Below are positions 10,851 to 23,079 of a DNA stretch of 64,000 nt, piece by piece. Position 1 is the stretch's first letter. Each line of letters opens with the position of its first letter. The position numbers and the translations under genes were made by a program. This DNA is from Hydrangea macrophylla (Eukaryota; Streptophyta; Magnoliopsida; Cornales; Hydrangeaceae): the NCBI GenBank assembly GCA_033977485.1, contig CM066984.1:111903251-111967250 (forward strand), given 5' to 3'. The notes beneath the pieces were generated by a model that had not been told where the DNA came from, searched no databases, and saw only the letters and a program-made list of their open reading frames with translations.

Positions 10851-13082
10851 TAATCGGGTTAGAATACCTAGGGGCTATGGGAGTTATTTTGGGCCTATAG
10901 GTGATATATAGAATTAAGTAAAGTTGCCTTTGGTGGCAGGAGAGTTATTTCGAGTTATGTTTCTACTCTATTGCATGTTCACATAGTTATGTGTTTACAT
11001 GTTGATATGTGCTTATATGGTAGATGAGATTAACTCACTCGAGACCATAATGTTATTTGGTTACTTAGCTAATTACTAAATGTGTTATAAATACTAAGGA
11101 TAAATAGATGACTTGAATAACATTTAGTTACTTGTTAGCGGGTTGTTAAGTATTACTTTTTGTGTAACTTGTGTATGTACTCCGTATTACTTGCCTTGTA
11201 CTGTTAAGTACAAATTCTTGCTTGTGGTCTGTAACTTAGTTTACATGCTCTCTGATTATGATTACGTGTCAAGCACATATCTTATGTGCCTCATACTTGG
11301 GTGACTTATCTTCATTTGTGTTCCTTGGGAACATGTGAATGATAATACTTTAGGCGTTGATAGCCTTGTAATTGACAAACAGCGAATTGTTTAGAATTTA
11401 TTGTCAAAGTTATTAAGAATTTCGAGTGAGAAATCCCTATAATTGACTTGAAAGTTTAAAGCTTGAGAAATCAGTTTCATATAACTAAGGAATAAAGTGA
11501 TGGAAATTTTTTTTAGTGATTATAGATTTATGATCCTGAATAGACTACCTCTTTAATATATTTATTTGTTTAGGTGAGGTAGAAATTTTATGCACTTTGA
11601 AATAAGAGGCAATGCACTGAGATTAAGGTGAAAGTGGTACTAGAAGTTATCATTCACTACGAAAGTTTTGGATAATATGATTATTCTTGATGGTAAAATT
11701 TTTTTGACTTATTTTGGCATGCATCTTGTTATTTGAGATTTCAAGGAATTAAGTGGTGGTGCTATGAAAAATTTGCCTTTAATTCGAGTAGTGTTTTATT
11801 AATACTATTACAGTGTGAAAGAATAATTGGGTATTCCATTTGAGTTACTTTGATAATTATCATTTGATTGCACGATTTAGTGTAAATGTTTACTCTAAGA
11901 GGATTAGTTGATGTAGCTTATGCATTTAATGGAATGCTACTTGACAGTGTTTACTTAGTGATTGAAGTATATTCTTAGAGATGCGCATATGACGCATTGG
12001 GATCTTGAGTACTTACGATTTACATTCCATTATATATCATCACATCATATGCATAGCATCACATCATACACATCATGTTGCATCATATCATATACATAGC
12101 ATTACTTCATTTGACATAACATGTTATCTTATTTATGGTATATTGCATCTCCCTCTCTCTTAACCGATCCCTGGGTTATCGCCAAGGTGGCGGGTGACTA
12201 CGTTCACTGGACTTGCTGTCTACAGTGGCGGGTTACTACTTAACACTGAGTGAGCTGCCTAGGCGTGAGCGGGTGACAGTAGTCACTGACGGGCTATACC
12301 TAGAGTGGGCGGGTGAGAGTTACCTTTCTTAGTGAGTCCCTAGATAGTGCGTGCGGGTGACGAGTTACATTACTGTGTGAGCTACCGGTATGCAACCCAA
12401 TGAAAGGGTGAGGCAAGTATGTTCATGCACCTATTTCACTAGGGGAATAGGGATGGACAGTACTAAAGTTATTACTGTTTAAAAAAAATATTTATTGAAA
12501 ACCCAAAAGATTGTTTTCCAAAAGTATTTTCAAAGATTCTTTATAGAAGACTGTTTTCAAAAGTAAAAGATGGTTTTCAAATATGTTTTCAATGATTGTC
12601 TTCAGAGGATTGATTTCAAAAGTGTTCAAAAGAGTTAAAAAAAGAAAAAGAAAAAGAAGAAGAAGAAGAAAACGACGAAAACGACTAATGTGTTGCGATT
12701 TCAGGTATGACATGGCTCTCTAATTTGAGGATTGATACAGGTTCTTGTGGAGTAGTGAGGTAACAATAATGGATTGCTTGGACATCTGTTATTATTGTTG
12801 ATTTGTGTAAATTACATGAAATAATGTGAACAAGATCTTAGTCCATTGGGTGGATACATGTTCTTATTTCATATGCATTCGAAAAAGCTTTATCATTACA
12901 TAACAGGTATTACAGGTGAAGTGGATATGGTCGTTGATTGGTCGAGTAAGATCTATTTATTCCGGTAAAGAAGATCGAGGTAACATTAGATGTAATGATG
13001 GATATGGTTTTGACATTTACAATGATGTATGTTAGGTTATGTGATTGAATTTCGGGACGAAATTCTTTTAAGGAGGGTAGAA
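10851..13082 (+). other. Internal region of the LARD-like element, non-coding
   Basis: No ORF here resembles gag or pol on either strand. The notable structure is 12183-12400, a loose tandem array built on GGCGGGTGAC and AGTGAG blocks (period about 45-55 bp), much more GC-rich than its surroundings. A purine-rich run (12637-12671) and the polypurine tract (about 13058-13080) follow. Confidence 0.75.
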
Positions 13083-15255
13083 TGTAGTGACCCAAAAATA
13101 TTTTTAGATTTATTTATTTTATTTGCAACACTTGTGGGACCGTGTGATTATTACTTGGCAGTCTATTTGTAGGGTAAAATATTATTTAGCCTACTGAGTT
13201 AATTTAATCTCAATTGATTTGGGCACATGGTTTGGTTTGACATATTGGTTTAATTGTAGTGGACCAATTGGGGGTAACTGTTAGTCATTATATGACTTAT
13301 ATAGTAGAGTGCCTTTGTTCCATAAATAGTGGTACATTATTGGGTACTTTCATATTAAATATAGTAATATGTAAATGTATTTGGGAGAGTAAGATGTGAC
13401 AATATTTGGTTCATTTGGGGTATTAGTTGACATATATATAGTGTGAGTATATATATACTAGTAATGTTAATGGGGTCCCACCCCAATTATCACCATCCAC
13501 CCTCCCCCTTAAATGGATGACTTCCCGCCCTCTCTCTATTTTTTATTTTTTTTTTCTCCTCCTCTCTCACGCAGAGACTCTGTCTCTTTCTCTTTTCATT
13601 ATTTTTTCTTCTTCTTTCTTCTTTCTTCATTTTGATGGCTTTAAGAGCCAAATCTCTTAAAATGTCTAATATGAAAGTTGTAGATCGCGACAAGGGCTAC
13701 ACATGGGTACCTTCAAAATTGCGATTGGAGGAAGTTGATTTTTGTGGTGTTTCCCAAACCCACTTTTAGCTAGATTTGGCTTGGGAAGCTTGTAGATCTC
13801 AGTGAGAGCTTTCTAAAGGTGTGCTTGGAATTCTAATTGGGGTTATTTTGGGCTCGTGATCTATCGGCCTTATTAAAAAGGAACTTTATTTCCGTTAAGA
13901 TATCGAGGTGAGTAAAGATCTTACCCTTGTGCGCTCACATATCGTGAGTAAGTATTTTTCTCTTGTATTATTGCAGTACACCTAAGTAATGTATTTTTAC
14001 TTGATTGTGATTACTTGGATTAATGTATTATTCTCATATGGTTGTCAATTGCGATTACTTGAATTAATGTTTTATTTTCATATGGTTGAGAATTGTGATT
14101 ACTTGGATTATGTTCGTTTGCATATGGTTGAGAATTGTGATTACTTGGATTATGTTCGTTTGCATATGGCTGAGAATTGTGATTACTTGGATTAATGTAT
14201 TATTCTCGTATGGTTGTGAATTGCGATTACTTGAATTAATGTTTTATTCTCATATGACTGAGAATTGTGATTACTTGGATTATGTTCATTTGCATATGGC
14301 TGAGAATAGTGATTATTTGAATGTTGAATGTGGTAATTTATTTGTTGATATGGGAGGTGGAAATTTATCTATCGTCGTTGAGTGTGTTATGTCATTTGAC
14401 ATTCTTGAAACTTACATCTTGTTTGGATAATTTATTATTCTTTCTCCTTGTCTGTTCATGGATCATTTTGGGACACAGGTTTTTACTCACACCAGTTTTA
14501 TACTGACCGGGATGTCTCCATGCATCTCGGGTGCGTTCAATATATGAACGTAGCCAAAGATGTTTTTTTTTTCTAGGAATTTGAGCATTGGATCAAGTTG
14601 GGATTAGCAAGCTTGGAGTTCTAACTTTGGATCTTCCCCTTTCTTATTATTTTTTTTTTTGTGAGTTCATGTTCATTTGGAAATCTTGGTGCATGTGCCA
14701 AGTGTGTTAGTGTTTGAGATAGTGTGGGTTGTGCAAAGTTTAACAAGTTTTGTATTTGGTTTAAATTTTACCGTCTATTCAGAGGTATCCATTAAGAATT
14801 ATAGACCGAGATCCTGTAAGTTTTAGTTTCTATTATATTTATTTAGATTTTTTTTTATAGTGTTCCGGTTTTAATTTTTAGAAATTCAGGGCGTTACAAG
14901 TATTTATTCCTACAAAAATTGGGTTTTAAAGTCTCACTTTATGAGAAATTCACAGGCATATGTTTTAACATGGAGCTCTAATGAGGTTTTAAGGCTTTGT
15001 TTGAAAACAAGTTTGTTTTTAAAATATTTGTACTTCAAAAATATTTTGGAATCTAAGTGGTACCGGTTGACTCTCTTTGACCCGTTTGGTCCACGTGGGT
15101 TCAACATTTGAATTGTCGACCGTGTTGGAATTCACATGGGATTTTCTTGTAGCTTCCGCATTGTTGGATTGGTCCACATAGGTTTTGACATTGTGGTTGA
15201 CGGTTTGACCTGCCTTTATGTCTTTCATTATTATTTTTATTTTCGGGGCGTTACA
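13083..15255 (+). repeat. 3' LTR of the nested LARD-like element
   Basis: It is 2173 bp, starts TGTAGTGACCC and ends GGGGCGTTACA. It is longer than the 5' LTR because of about 240 bp at 15000-15240 that the 5' copy lacks, and because of one extra minisatellite unit. An internal GGGCGTTACA (about 14889-14898) is the same internal end-like motif as in the 5' copy. Confidence 0.88.
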
Positions 15256-15817
15256 GTATATATACTCAATTTTCAAATTGGTCGTTGGGACATAAATTAC
15301 TTCTATTGAATACTCACTTATTGCAATCAAAGATTTAAGCCCTAATTATTTGAGATTCAAGATTCTAGCTCTAGATTTGATTTTGTAATCCCTTAAATGC
15401 TATTATTATGACCTTCCATTTTTTCCATCTACTCTACAAAGAAAGTGTTATTCTGTTATAATCAAACATTCATTAAATCATTGAAGTTGTAAGAGGGTTG
15501 GTGTAACCCTTGCTCCAAGTGAAGGGGTTCTTCATTGGAGGTGTAACAAGGAGTTCAAGAAGAACTTGTAAGGAGTGGTTTAATCTTCACCCAAAGAAAT
15601 TGGTTAGTGGAATCCTCAAGAGGTGTTTTGAGGGGTGGACATAGGCCGCGGATTGCGGATTGCCGAACCACTTAAAAAACTTGGTTTGCAAGTGTTCTTC
15701 TCTTTCTCTTTTTAATTATTGTTATAATTATTTTTGCATTTGCTTTAGTTTTTAAATTTGCCATTAATTGCTAGTAATCCTATTCACCCCCCTCTAAGGA
15801 TTACTTTTGGGCCAACA

Positions 15818-16733
15818 AAAATGATTATGATTTTTTGTAGGTCAAACATTGAGAAATTTCTCACTAAATTTAGATATGTATTATAATGACAACCAGACTG
15901 GATGAATCAAGTCTGCAAAACGTATTAAATAATTTGAATTTCAACCAAAAGATCATGGTGAGCAGATAACGAGATCTCTTGAATTAAAGAAACATAATCT
16001 CATTATCAGTTAATGACATTAACTTCAAATTTATATCTATATGTCCATATATAGAAACACGAATATATAGTCCAGATCTTAAGCAGAACTTAAAAAAAGG
16101 ACTGTGTAAAGAGTGAGAAATTCTCACAAAAGACTGAGGTATTCTCACTTTTTGAGCAAAATGTATTAAATAATTTGAATTTCAACCAAAAGGTCATGAT
16201 GAGCATATAAGGGGATCCCTTGAATTAAGGGGACATAATCCCCTTATCAGTTAATGATATTAACTTCAAATCTATATTATGTCTATATATAGATACATGA
16301 ATATATATGTATATAACTGACTATGTGACTAAGGGTAGTTTAGACATTAAAAAATTATTAGGGAAAAATGACATATTTCTAATTAACATGCCTAATCAAT
16401 AATCTATTTATAATATAGTAGTTAAGATGGATTAACTTCTAATAAAACAGCTAGAGAGATACTAAATCTTATATTTCTCTCTCTCTATATATATATATCT
16501 ATATATATATCTATATAATATTGGAGCTCAGTGTTTGTCCAATCATATTTTTAATGGTGTTTTAGTGTGTGTACAATCAGCACTTCACCAATTAATCTGT
16601 GGCACATAAGCTCTGATGTGGCCAAACATAAACCCACGTCAATACACAAACCCCTCGACTTACCCCCCTCCCTATCTCTCACTTTGCACCGCCTCCTCTC
16701 TCTCTCTCTCTCTCAAATCCCTCCATCACTGCC
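15818..16733. other. Intergenic DNA with a diverged direct repeat
   Basis: No gene seen. A block of about 130-150 bp occurs twice, at about 15924-16070 and 16165-16310 (shared AATTTGAATTTCAACCAAAA and ATCAGTTAATGA). Between the copies lies a short GTGAGAAATTCTCAC palindrome (about 16116). TA and CT microsatellites follow at 16475-16515 and 16695-16715. Confidence 0.6.
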
Positions 16734-17362
16734 TATGAAGCACGGACACGGGTACGCCGACACGGACACAATACGACACCGGTACGTCGACACGTTAAAT
16801 ATTAAAAAGTGATGACACGACACGGCGGGGATACACATATTTTTTTTAAAAAAAAATTAAGTTTAATTTTAAATTCATTCTTATGTTTTCAGAAATGTTA
16901 TAAAAATGTTATCTACAGAATGCTAACTTCACATTTTTCGAGCGTTATTGTTTAATATTAACAAAATGAACAGAGTGAGATGGTCAAAGAAGATAGAGAG
17001 ATAGATGAGATTGGACAAAGAGGGTCTTGGGGGACTAATGTCGGGAGAATGTGAGGAGATAAATGATGTAATGCTTGACAAAACCAACTCCGTTTGGTTT
17101 TCAAAATATTAAAAAAAATAAAAAAAAAAATAAAAAAACTAACAAAATACAGCTTTTTGGTCAAAAAAAAGCTACCCTCCATGCCCCTTGAAGTGTCCCG
17201 CCGTGTGTCGGTGATGTGTCCGCCTCTAAACATTGCATATCAGAAACAAGACACGTATTTTCCGCGTCCGATACGTGTCGGAGGTGTGTCGGGTGAGTGT
17301 CGATGTCCGATACGTGTCGGACACGGGTATGAAGCCCTTTTCGAAGTGTCGGTGCTTCCTAG
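16734..17362. mobile_element. Mutator-like MITE (629 bp) with 9-bp target duplication
   Basis: It is flanked on both sides by ATCACTGCC (16725-16733 and 17363-17371), the 9-bp length typical of Mutator-like transposons. The ends are inverted: TATGAAGCAC with GGACAC at the left, and the complement of CTAGGAAGCAC with CGACAC at the right. The subterminal parts are built from repeated GACACG/CGTGTC words. The interior is AT-rich and has no transposase. A tandem copy of the flanking DNA without the insert (17490-17540) shows the empty site. Confidence 0.75.
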
Positions 17363-17448
17363 ATCACTGCCCACCATCGCCTCCTCACGCCCTCTTCTTT
17401 CACAGGTAAGAACCGAGCCTTCAATGATCAGATCCGGCCATGACTTCC

Positions 17449-17491
<43 letters not shown>

Positions 17492-17580
17492 ATCCCTCCA
17501 TCATCGCCCACCATCGCCTCCTCACGCCCTCTTCTTTCACAGGTAAGAACCGAACCTTCAATGATCAGATCTGTCCATGT
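17363..17580. repeat. Tandem duplication of about 130 bp with CT microsatellite
   Basis: The block CACCATCGCCTCCTCACG through AATGATCAGATC occurs at about 17372-17430 and again at about 17507-17571, separated by a C run (17449-17458) and a long CT repeat. Both copies contain TTTCACAGGTAAGAACC, which could read as an exon-intron border, but no coding exon is attached. Confidence 0.65.
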
Positions 17581-18902
17581 TTGTTGCGAGATCCGGCCAT
17601 GATGAGCCATGATCGAGGGTTTGAAAAAATATGTTCGTCGAGAGATTCGGCCATGATGAGCCATGATGGTCAAGAGTTGCAGATCCATCGAAGTAAATTC
17701 CGAATTGTGAAGTAAATTCCAGCAAAAATTTGTGGGTTTTGGTTGAAAATTGAAGATGTTGCAGATCCGGCACTTGGCCGGCGCAGAACCTGTCTTTCAC
17801 TTTGCACCGATCCAAAACCCATCGACGACTCCGACCGGCGCAGAACCGGCACTTGGCGGCGCCGAACCTTCAATGGACTGCCACCGCCGAGGTAACAGTG
17901 TGGGTTTTTCTTGAGGGTTCTAACAACAGTTTAAATTTACTTTGATTTTTAAAAACTTTGATTTACTTTGACTTTATATTCTTTTTTGGGATGACATTTC
18001 ATGATTGATGGGTAATCTTTTTACTTTTGGGATTGATCCCACAATGTGTGTGATGAAAGTTCTCTTAGAAATTTCCAATTTTTTTATTGTATGCTCTTTG
18101 GGTGCTCCATGTTTCTCTAACCGTACAACTGGATGCTCTGTGTCCTAAAGAGTTTTTTGGATGCTCTTTTGAAATGCTCAGTGATAGTTCTTTTTTAGTT
18201 TTTAAATGATAGAGTGAAAATCCACACAGGTTATTTTATTAATAAAGTTCACTGATAGTTCTTTTTTTGATAGAGTGAAAATCCATATAGTGTTGTTAAG
18301 ACTTCGTTTGTGCTCTGACCCCATTACCAGTTTTCATTGGTTTATTTAACCACATTCTGAATTTTTGCCTTGGGTCATTATTTTGTGCTTTGTGATCTAC
18401 GCAACTTTCAGTCCTCTTTAGCCATATGTTTCATTTTTCATTTTTTAATGTCATTTGGTGGTTATCCATGTGTATTCCATTTTTGTGTTGCTTGCAAAAT
18501 TTTGGCCCCAATTGTTTTCCTTAACATATTGTTTTCCTGAAAATATTGTTTTCCTTTTAGCTGTCCCTTTAATTGCTTTTCCTAAATCTCTCACTCCCCC
18601 AATCTGCTTATTTTATTTTTTTCTTTCCCTTTTACCATTCTTTCCAATTTTCGCCTATACTTCTGCCCCAATTTTCATCAGCTTATTTTATTATCCTTAT
18701 ATCTCTCCCAATCTCCTTATTTTATTTATTAGGAAGAAACATTCTTTCCCCTTTTACCATTCTTTCGCCTTTATATTTTCCTTACAAATTTTCAACTTTC
18801 CTAATTAACTTTCAAAATCTATATTTGTATTTTCCTTATTTTAACATTCCCTCACTAGATCACTCACAACTCACATAAGCAGTACTCTCTCACTCTCTGT
18901 GC

Positions 18903-18938
<36 letters not shown>

Positions 18939-20508
18939 GCATAATTTAACAGGTATGTGTATGGATTACATTGTTCGTATTCTTTGTATTACATCATTAC
19001 AGTTTTGCTTTAGTTTATTTTAGAAGTGATCTGATTTCTTTAATTTGTTATGTTTCTATTTTAGGCTTTGCAAATACCTGCTTCTTATTTCTCCCTAGAA
19101 TGGGTTCGGGTTCTTTGCTGTTTTTTTCCCCTCCCTTTAATAGATTTTTTGTCCCTTTTAATAGTTACGTTTGGATACAACATTGTTTTAGCACCATTTC
19201 AGGGCTGAGAATTTTAAGTTAGGATATACGTTGTTTTACTCTACTAATTCATGTTTAAATATTTAATTTTAGTTTTCTATCGCCTGTAATTTTAGTTTAC
19301 ATAGTGCTAATTAATTTGTTAGTTTGAGTAATCGATGAATATTCAAAGGTTAGTATAGCTTTATTATGATTGAAGATTTATTTTTTTTTCTTTGGTAAAG
19401 ATTATGAGTGGAATTGAATATTCTCTCTCTCTCTCTCTCTGTTTTACAGCAGTATCTATAACTTCTAATTGAAATTTTTGTTATTCATATGTTTTTTTTT
19501 CATATGTGAAAAAAAAAACATAATTATAGAGACAACATTAGAAAGTCATGGATTAAAGATGCATGTGTGACTGTGAACTTGCCAAGCTTTAGGAAGTTGG
19601 GGTCTTAAAACCCAAGTCATGCTAATAGTAGTGCTAATAGTAGTGGTGTGTTTACTTAGAAAGTCTCCATGATTTTAATTTTCAATCGTTTAAGATGGTT
19701 TTAATCTGTCTTAATAGCTAAGTTGTGTAACATTGAGAGAGTTTTGTTGAAAGGTTAATAGAACTCCCTGATTTCATGCACATGATTTCAAGCTGGGGTT
19801 GACCCTGAGATTTTGGGATTTGAAATTTTTCCCTAAATTTTTTTAATATTTTACATTTAGCCCCCCCCCCCCCCCCCCCTCAACTTATGTTTGGCCCCTT
19901 AAAGGCCCAATTTAGTACCATCAACTACATATATTGATATATATATATATATGTGTATATATAACTCAAAAGTAAAGGCCCTTAAATTTTGAAAATTACA
20001 CTTTTAGTATAAGAATTTTATGACTTTTAGAAATAGGCCAATTTTACACATTCAGACTAATGGGTTTGGGCACTACCGATGTCTGTGCTTTCAATCAGTT
20101 CACTCATCATGCTAATGTTTTCATTTTATTTGCACATGTATTTTTTAATTTCCGAAAAAGTTCTATGTTTTGTCTCTTCAGCAAGTTCATGTGTTCCTAA
20201 AAATTGGAAAATATTTTTGGTATTCCCCTAACAATTATTTTCATGTTTTTGTTATTTTCCTACTTATTTTTAAAATGCATGCAGTTCTACTTATTTTTCC
20301 TATATATATATATATATATATATTAATGATTTGGACCTTTATTTGCAGGTCCTAAATAATATCATTCAACTTCTTTGGTGAAGTTGTAAATTTAAGTTGC
20401 TTTGGAAAGGATGTAAAAAAACTGTTTTTTTTATATTATCTGGCCAATGTTGACAAAACATTTTTTTTCCCTTTGTTCGGTTAGTGTTAACCACTTCAGC
20501 TTTGAAAT

Positions 20509-20542
<34 letters not shown>

Positions 20543-22397
20543 GGGGGGGGGGGGGGTCGTATTTGTTATACTAGCCTCTTAGTTAGATTTGGTATGCCTT
20601 CAATCATAATCTCGAAAGTGCAACATTTCTTTGCAAAGGATATAAAAGACAGATATTCGAATGAGTACTTAAACTCATTGGATCTTGCTGGATTACCACT
20701 ATTTAAGTTGGACTTGAAAGTAGGATCCCCAATAATGTTTAAGTACTCATTCTTATAATCCACTAAAATATTATTTTTAATTGTAACTAATTGCTTATTA
20801 ATTATTATGCTCCCATTCTAAAGATACTCCAAGTAAGGTCTCTTAGATGAATACAAAAATTAAGAATCTACAATTGCGTGTAATTGCTAATAATTGGGCT
20901 TTATCTATAACAATAAACGGGATCATATTGGTAAAGCTAATATTGAAGGAATGGAAGAGAAAGCGAGATGAACAGTAAGTCATAAGTAACAACATTCTAA
21001 AAATTTTTGTAATACATTAATAACAAAATATAAATTCTTAATTTATCATGTGTTTTTCAATTGTAGTAGGCGGATACAAAAGTATTTGCGAACGGACTTT
21101 AAAAACTTGAGCAATTTCATAATGAAAAGAATGTACAATAGTGTGCAGTCTATGCCGTAAACAGTTTTTATTTTTATTTGTTTTCTTTCTTTCTTTTTTT
21201 TTTTACTATTTCATTATGTCTAATAGAATTTATGACTTTAAGGCGAAACAAGGATTGTATAAACAAAAAAAAAAGATGCTTATGGTATGATTTCTTTGGT
21301 AAAAAAAACATGCATAGAGTGTGTATGCATATTTAATTTTATTTTTTACTATCTAATTAACAAATAAAACAATTGTTGTTAGTTTTACGGGCACTAAAAT
21401 CACAATATCGTTAAAATATTAAATTCAAAAATTCAGGTAAGGTTGATTTTTTTCACACAATTTTTGAGTGTTTAATAAATAACATCAACACGTAATGTTT
21501 TATAGGAACGTTCTAATTATTGGGATCGAGGAGCTGTAATGAATGAATTACGTGAATTCAAGGTGAATGAGAATCCAATCTAAACTAATTGCACGTAACT
21601 AAAAAAAATTATGTCTACTTTGTTGTGTATGTTTCTAACTTTTAACTTTTGTTCTAATTGCAGGCAAATAGAAGAATTGAGAGAAAATAGTGCACAATAA
21701 CTTGATGCAATTAGCTTTTCTCATGGTTAAGTCATTTTGCAACATTTTTTATTCAATTTATTAAGAATGTCAGAATTTTATGGTTCATGAATAGAATGCA
21801 TGGTTGGATTCCTAAAGAATGAAATTGATCATCCGAAATAATGAAAAATAATAACTTATGTACTATATTCTTTATATTGCTAATGGACATGAATCAATTT
21901 GTCGTATTTATATTTGGCATGCGCAACTTTTTTCCCAGCATTGGAATTTTTTTATCATTGGAATTTTTCGGCATAGCCACGTCAGGGTGTTGCTAAAATG
22001 CAATAGCATGTGAAGTTGGCTATTGGCACCGCATCCATTTTTTATGTTCTAATTACTTCACTATTGTGATATGATATTTTTGTTGTAAGCACACATTTCA
22101 TAGCAATTTGAAGTGTTGTACCCACATGTCGTTGACTAATGGCCGAATGTATATATAATTTAAATTGTTTGATAGTGGCTTTAGCCACGGGCAATATCTA
22201 GTATATATATATTTGTAATCGTCATTGCAAAAGCATGCAATCCAAAAAATAAAAAAATAAACAAAACAAAACAATACTAATTGTCTTTTGAGTGTTGAAA
22301 TTAGACATGAGAACGCAAAAAAATCCCAAATAGGTACATAGTTGTATTAACTCTCTCTTGATGTGATTATATTGTTTGTGGATGTAAGTTTTATATT
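17581..22397. other. Intergenic AT-rich DNA with simple repeats
   Basis: I find no gene. Contents are a CT microsatellite (18905-18937), a C run (about 19861-19879), a TA tract (19930-19955 and 20300-20322), a T run joined to a G run (20509-20556), and a small hairpin (20660-20751). Pyrimidine-rich DNA at 18550-18850 contains partly repeated blocks (CCCAATCT.CTTATTTTATTT). The TG- and TA-rich stretches make only spurious short reading frames. Confidence 0.5.
20660..20751. repeat. Short foldback with 15-bp perfect arms
   Basis: AATGAGTACTTAAAC (20660-20674) is the exact reverse complement of 20737-20751. Pairing continues imperfectly inward (ATTGG..ATC against GGATCCCCAAT). The total is about 92 bp. 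It could be a tiny MITE or a structured RNA; I cannot tell which. Confidence 0.5.
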
Positions 22398-22402
22398 CTA
22401 AT

Positions 22403-23015
22403 TGATATGTCCAGAAATATTCTGTAGCGGTCCAACTGCCACGTGGTCAGCTAGTAGCCCGGGAAATCCGGATTTGGATCGAAGAAGCGTCCATCTGTTG
22501 CTGTCCGGGATACCCGGCAGCTCGGGCACCAGGAGTGGTGAGGCCCCCGGGGACGCGGTGCGAATCATGCTTCCTGCAGTTTCCTTGTACGGCTGCAACT
22601 CTATTAAGGAAGAATCAGTGGTTTCCTAAACTACTTAGGAAACTCACCAAACATTGTGCAAATCTATTGTGATTAGATTAGGCTTCCTAATCTAATAAAC
22701 TTACCATGTAAGGGTGGACTCTTGCATCTATAAAAGAGCCCACCTGCCCTCTCGAAAGGGATCCGGATATCAATTCTCTAAGCATACCAGCACATATTAG
22801 AGAAATCACCAATATACACGCATACACTCGGCCGGTATTACTGGGAGTGCTGCCCATCTTGTCAGCTCACCAGGCCCGCCGATGATCTGCTAGTAAGAAG
22901 CGCACAGACGCAACCGTGGACGTAGGTCACCTCATTAATGGGGCCGAACCACATACAAATCTTTTGTGATCTTATTTTCTTCCTAAGTTGCTCTCACCAA
23001 TTTTCGGCATCATCA
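22403..23015 (+). repeat. 5' LTR of the Tat element
   Basis: 613 bp; TATA box TATAAAAG at 22729-22736. Compared with 36630-37242 there are eight differences and no indels. All eight are transitions. Confidence 0.93.
22729..22736 (+). promoter_or_regulatory. LTR TATA box (Tat element)
   Basis: TATAAAAG sits mid-LTR, followed by a GC-richer leader. The same motif occurs at 36956-36963 in the 3' LTR. The position suits a pol II start about 30 bp downstream. Confidence 0.6.
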
Positions 23016-23016
23016 G

Positions 23017-23037
23017 TTTGGCGCCGTCTGTGGGAAT
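23017..23037 (+). other. Primer binding site of the Tat element
   Basis: TTTGGCGCCGTCTGTGGGA follows the LTR directly. The first nine bases, TGGCGCCGT, fit the 3' end of a tRNA-Asp. The whole motif is the usual one in plant Tat elements. Confidence 0.75.
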
Positions 23038-23079
23038 CGACACGGTTTCCTTGTTAATAAAAATCTTTGACTGATCAAC

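Larger units (their letters stand above)
8936..15255 (+). mobile_element. Non-coding LTR element (LARD-like, chromovirus-type ends) nested in the copia LTR
   Basis: It is flanked by a perfect 5-bp duplication, GTATA at 8931-8935 and 15256-15260. Removing it restores the palindromic TATA box present in the 5' copia LTR. It starts TGTAATGACCC and ends GCGTTACA. It has two near-identical LTRs, a tRNA-Met-type primer site, a 2.2 kb internal region without any protein-coding remnant, and a purine tract (AATTCTTTTAAGGAGGGTAG) of the kind found in Tekay/Del gypsy elements. It must have been moved by enzymes supplied in trans. The close match between its LTRs indicates a recent insertion. Confidence 0.9.
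1..15817 (+). mobile_element. Ty1/copia retrotransposon, SIRE/Maximus-like, decayed, with nested element
   Basis: The order is LTR, tRNA-Met-type primer site, gag, protease, integrase, reverse transcriptase, RNase H, a third ORF, polypurine tract and LTR. Integrase before RT is the copia order. An extra ORF after pol and long LTRs are features of the SIRE/Maximus lineage. The left end lies outside the window. The right end is the CCAACA at 15812-15817. Every coding region has several stops or frameshifts, so the copy is dead. A non-coding LTR element is inserted in the 3' LTR (8936-15255). The lineage is inferred from structure and visible motifs only. Confidence 0.88.
8364..15817 (+). repeat. 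3' LTR of the copia element, split by an insertion
   Basis: It begins TGTTAGCCCCAAGGG right after the polypurine tract, continues to 8935, and resumes at 15261. It ends CCAACA at 15817, matching the 5' LTR end at 1117. The interruption is the 8936-15255 element plus one copy of its GTATA target duplication (15256-15260). Confidence 0.85.

Noticed and set aside
14086..14430. 114-codon ORF in the LARD LTR
   Set aside because: It is the translation of the 42-44 bp minisatellite; the 5' LTR copy is not equally open.
17530..17560. TTTCACAGGTAAGAACC as a real exon border
   Set aside because: It occurs in both tandem copies, but no open coding sequence is attached on either side.
18455..18878. Phe/Leu-rich 117-codon ORF as a membrane protein
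   Set aside because: Pyrimidine-rich DNA gives Phe/Leu/Ser/Pro in all frames; no start context, introns or relatives recognised.
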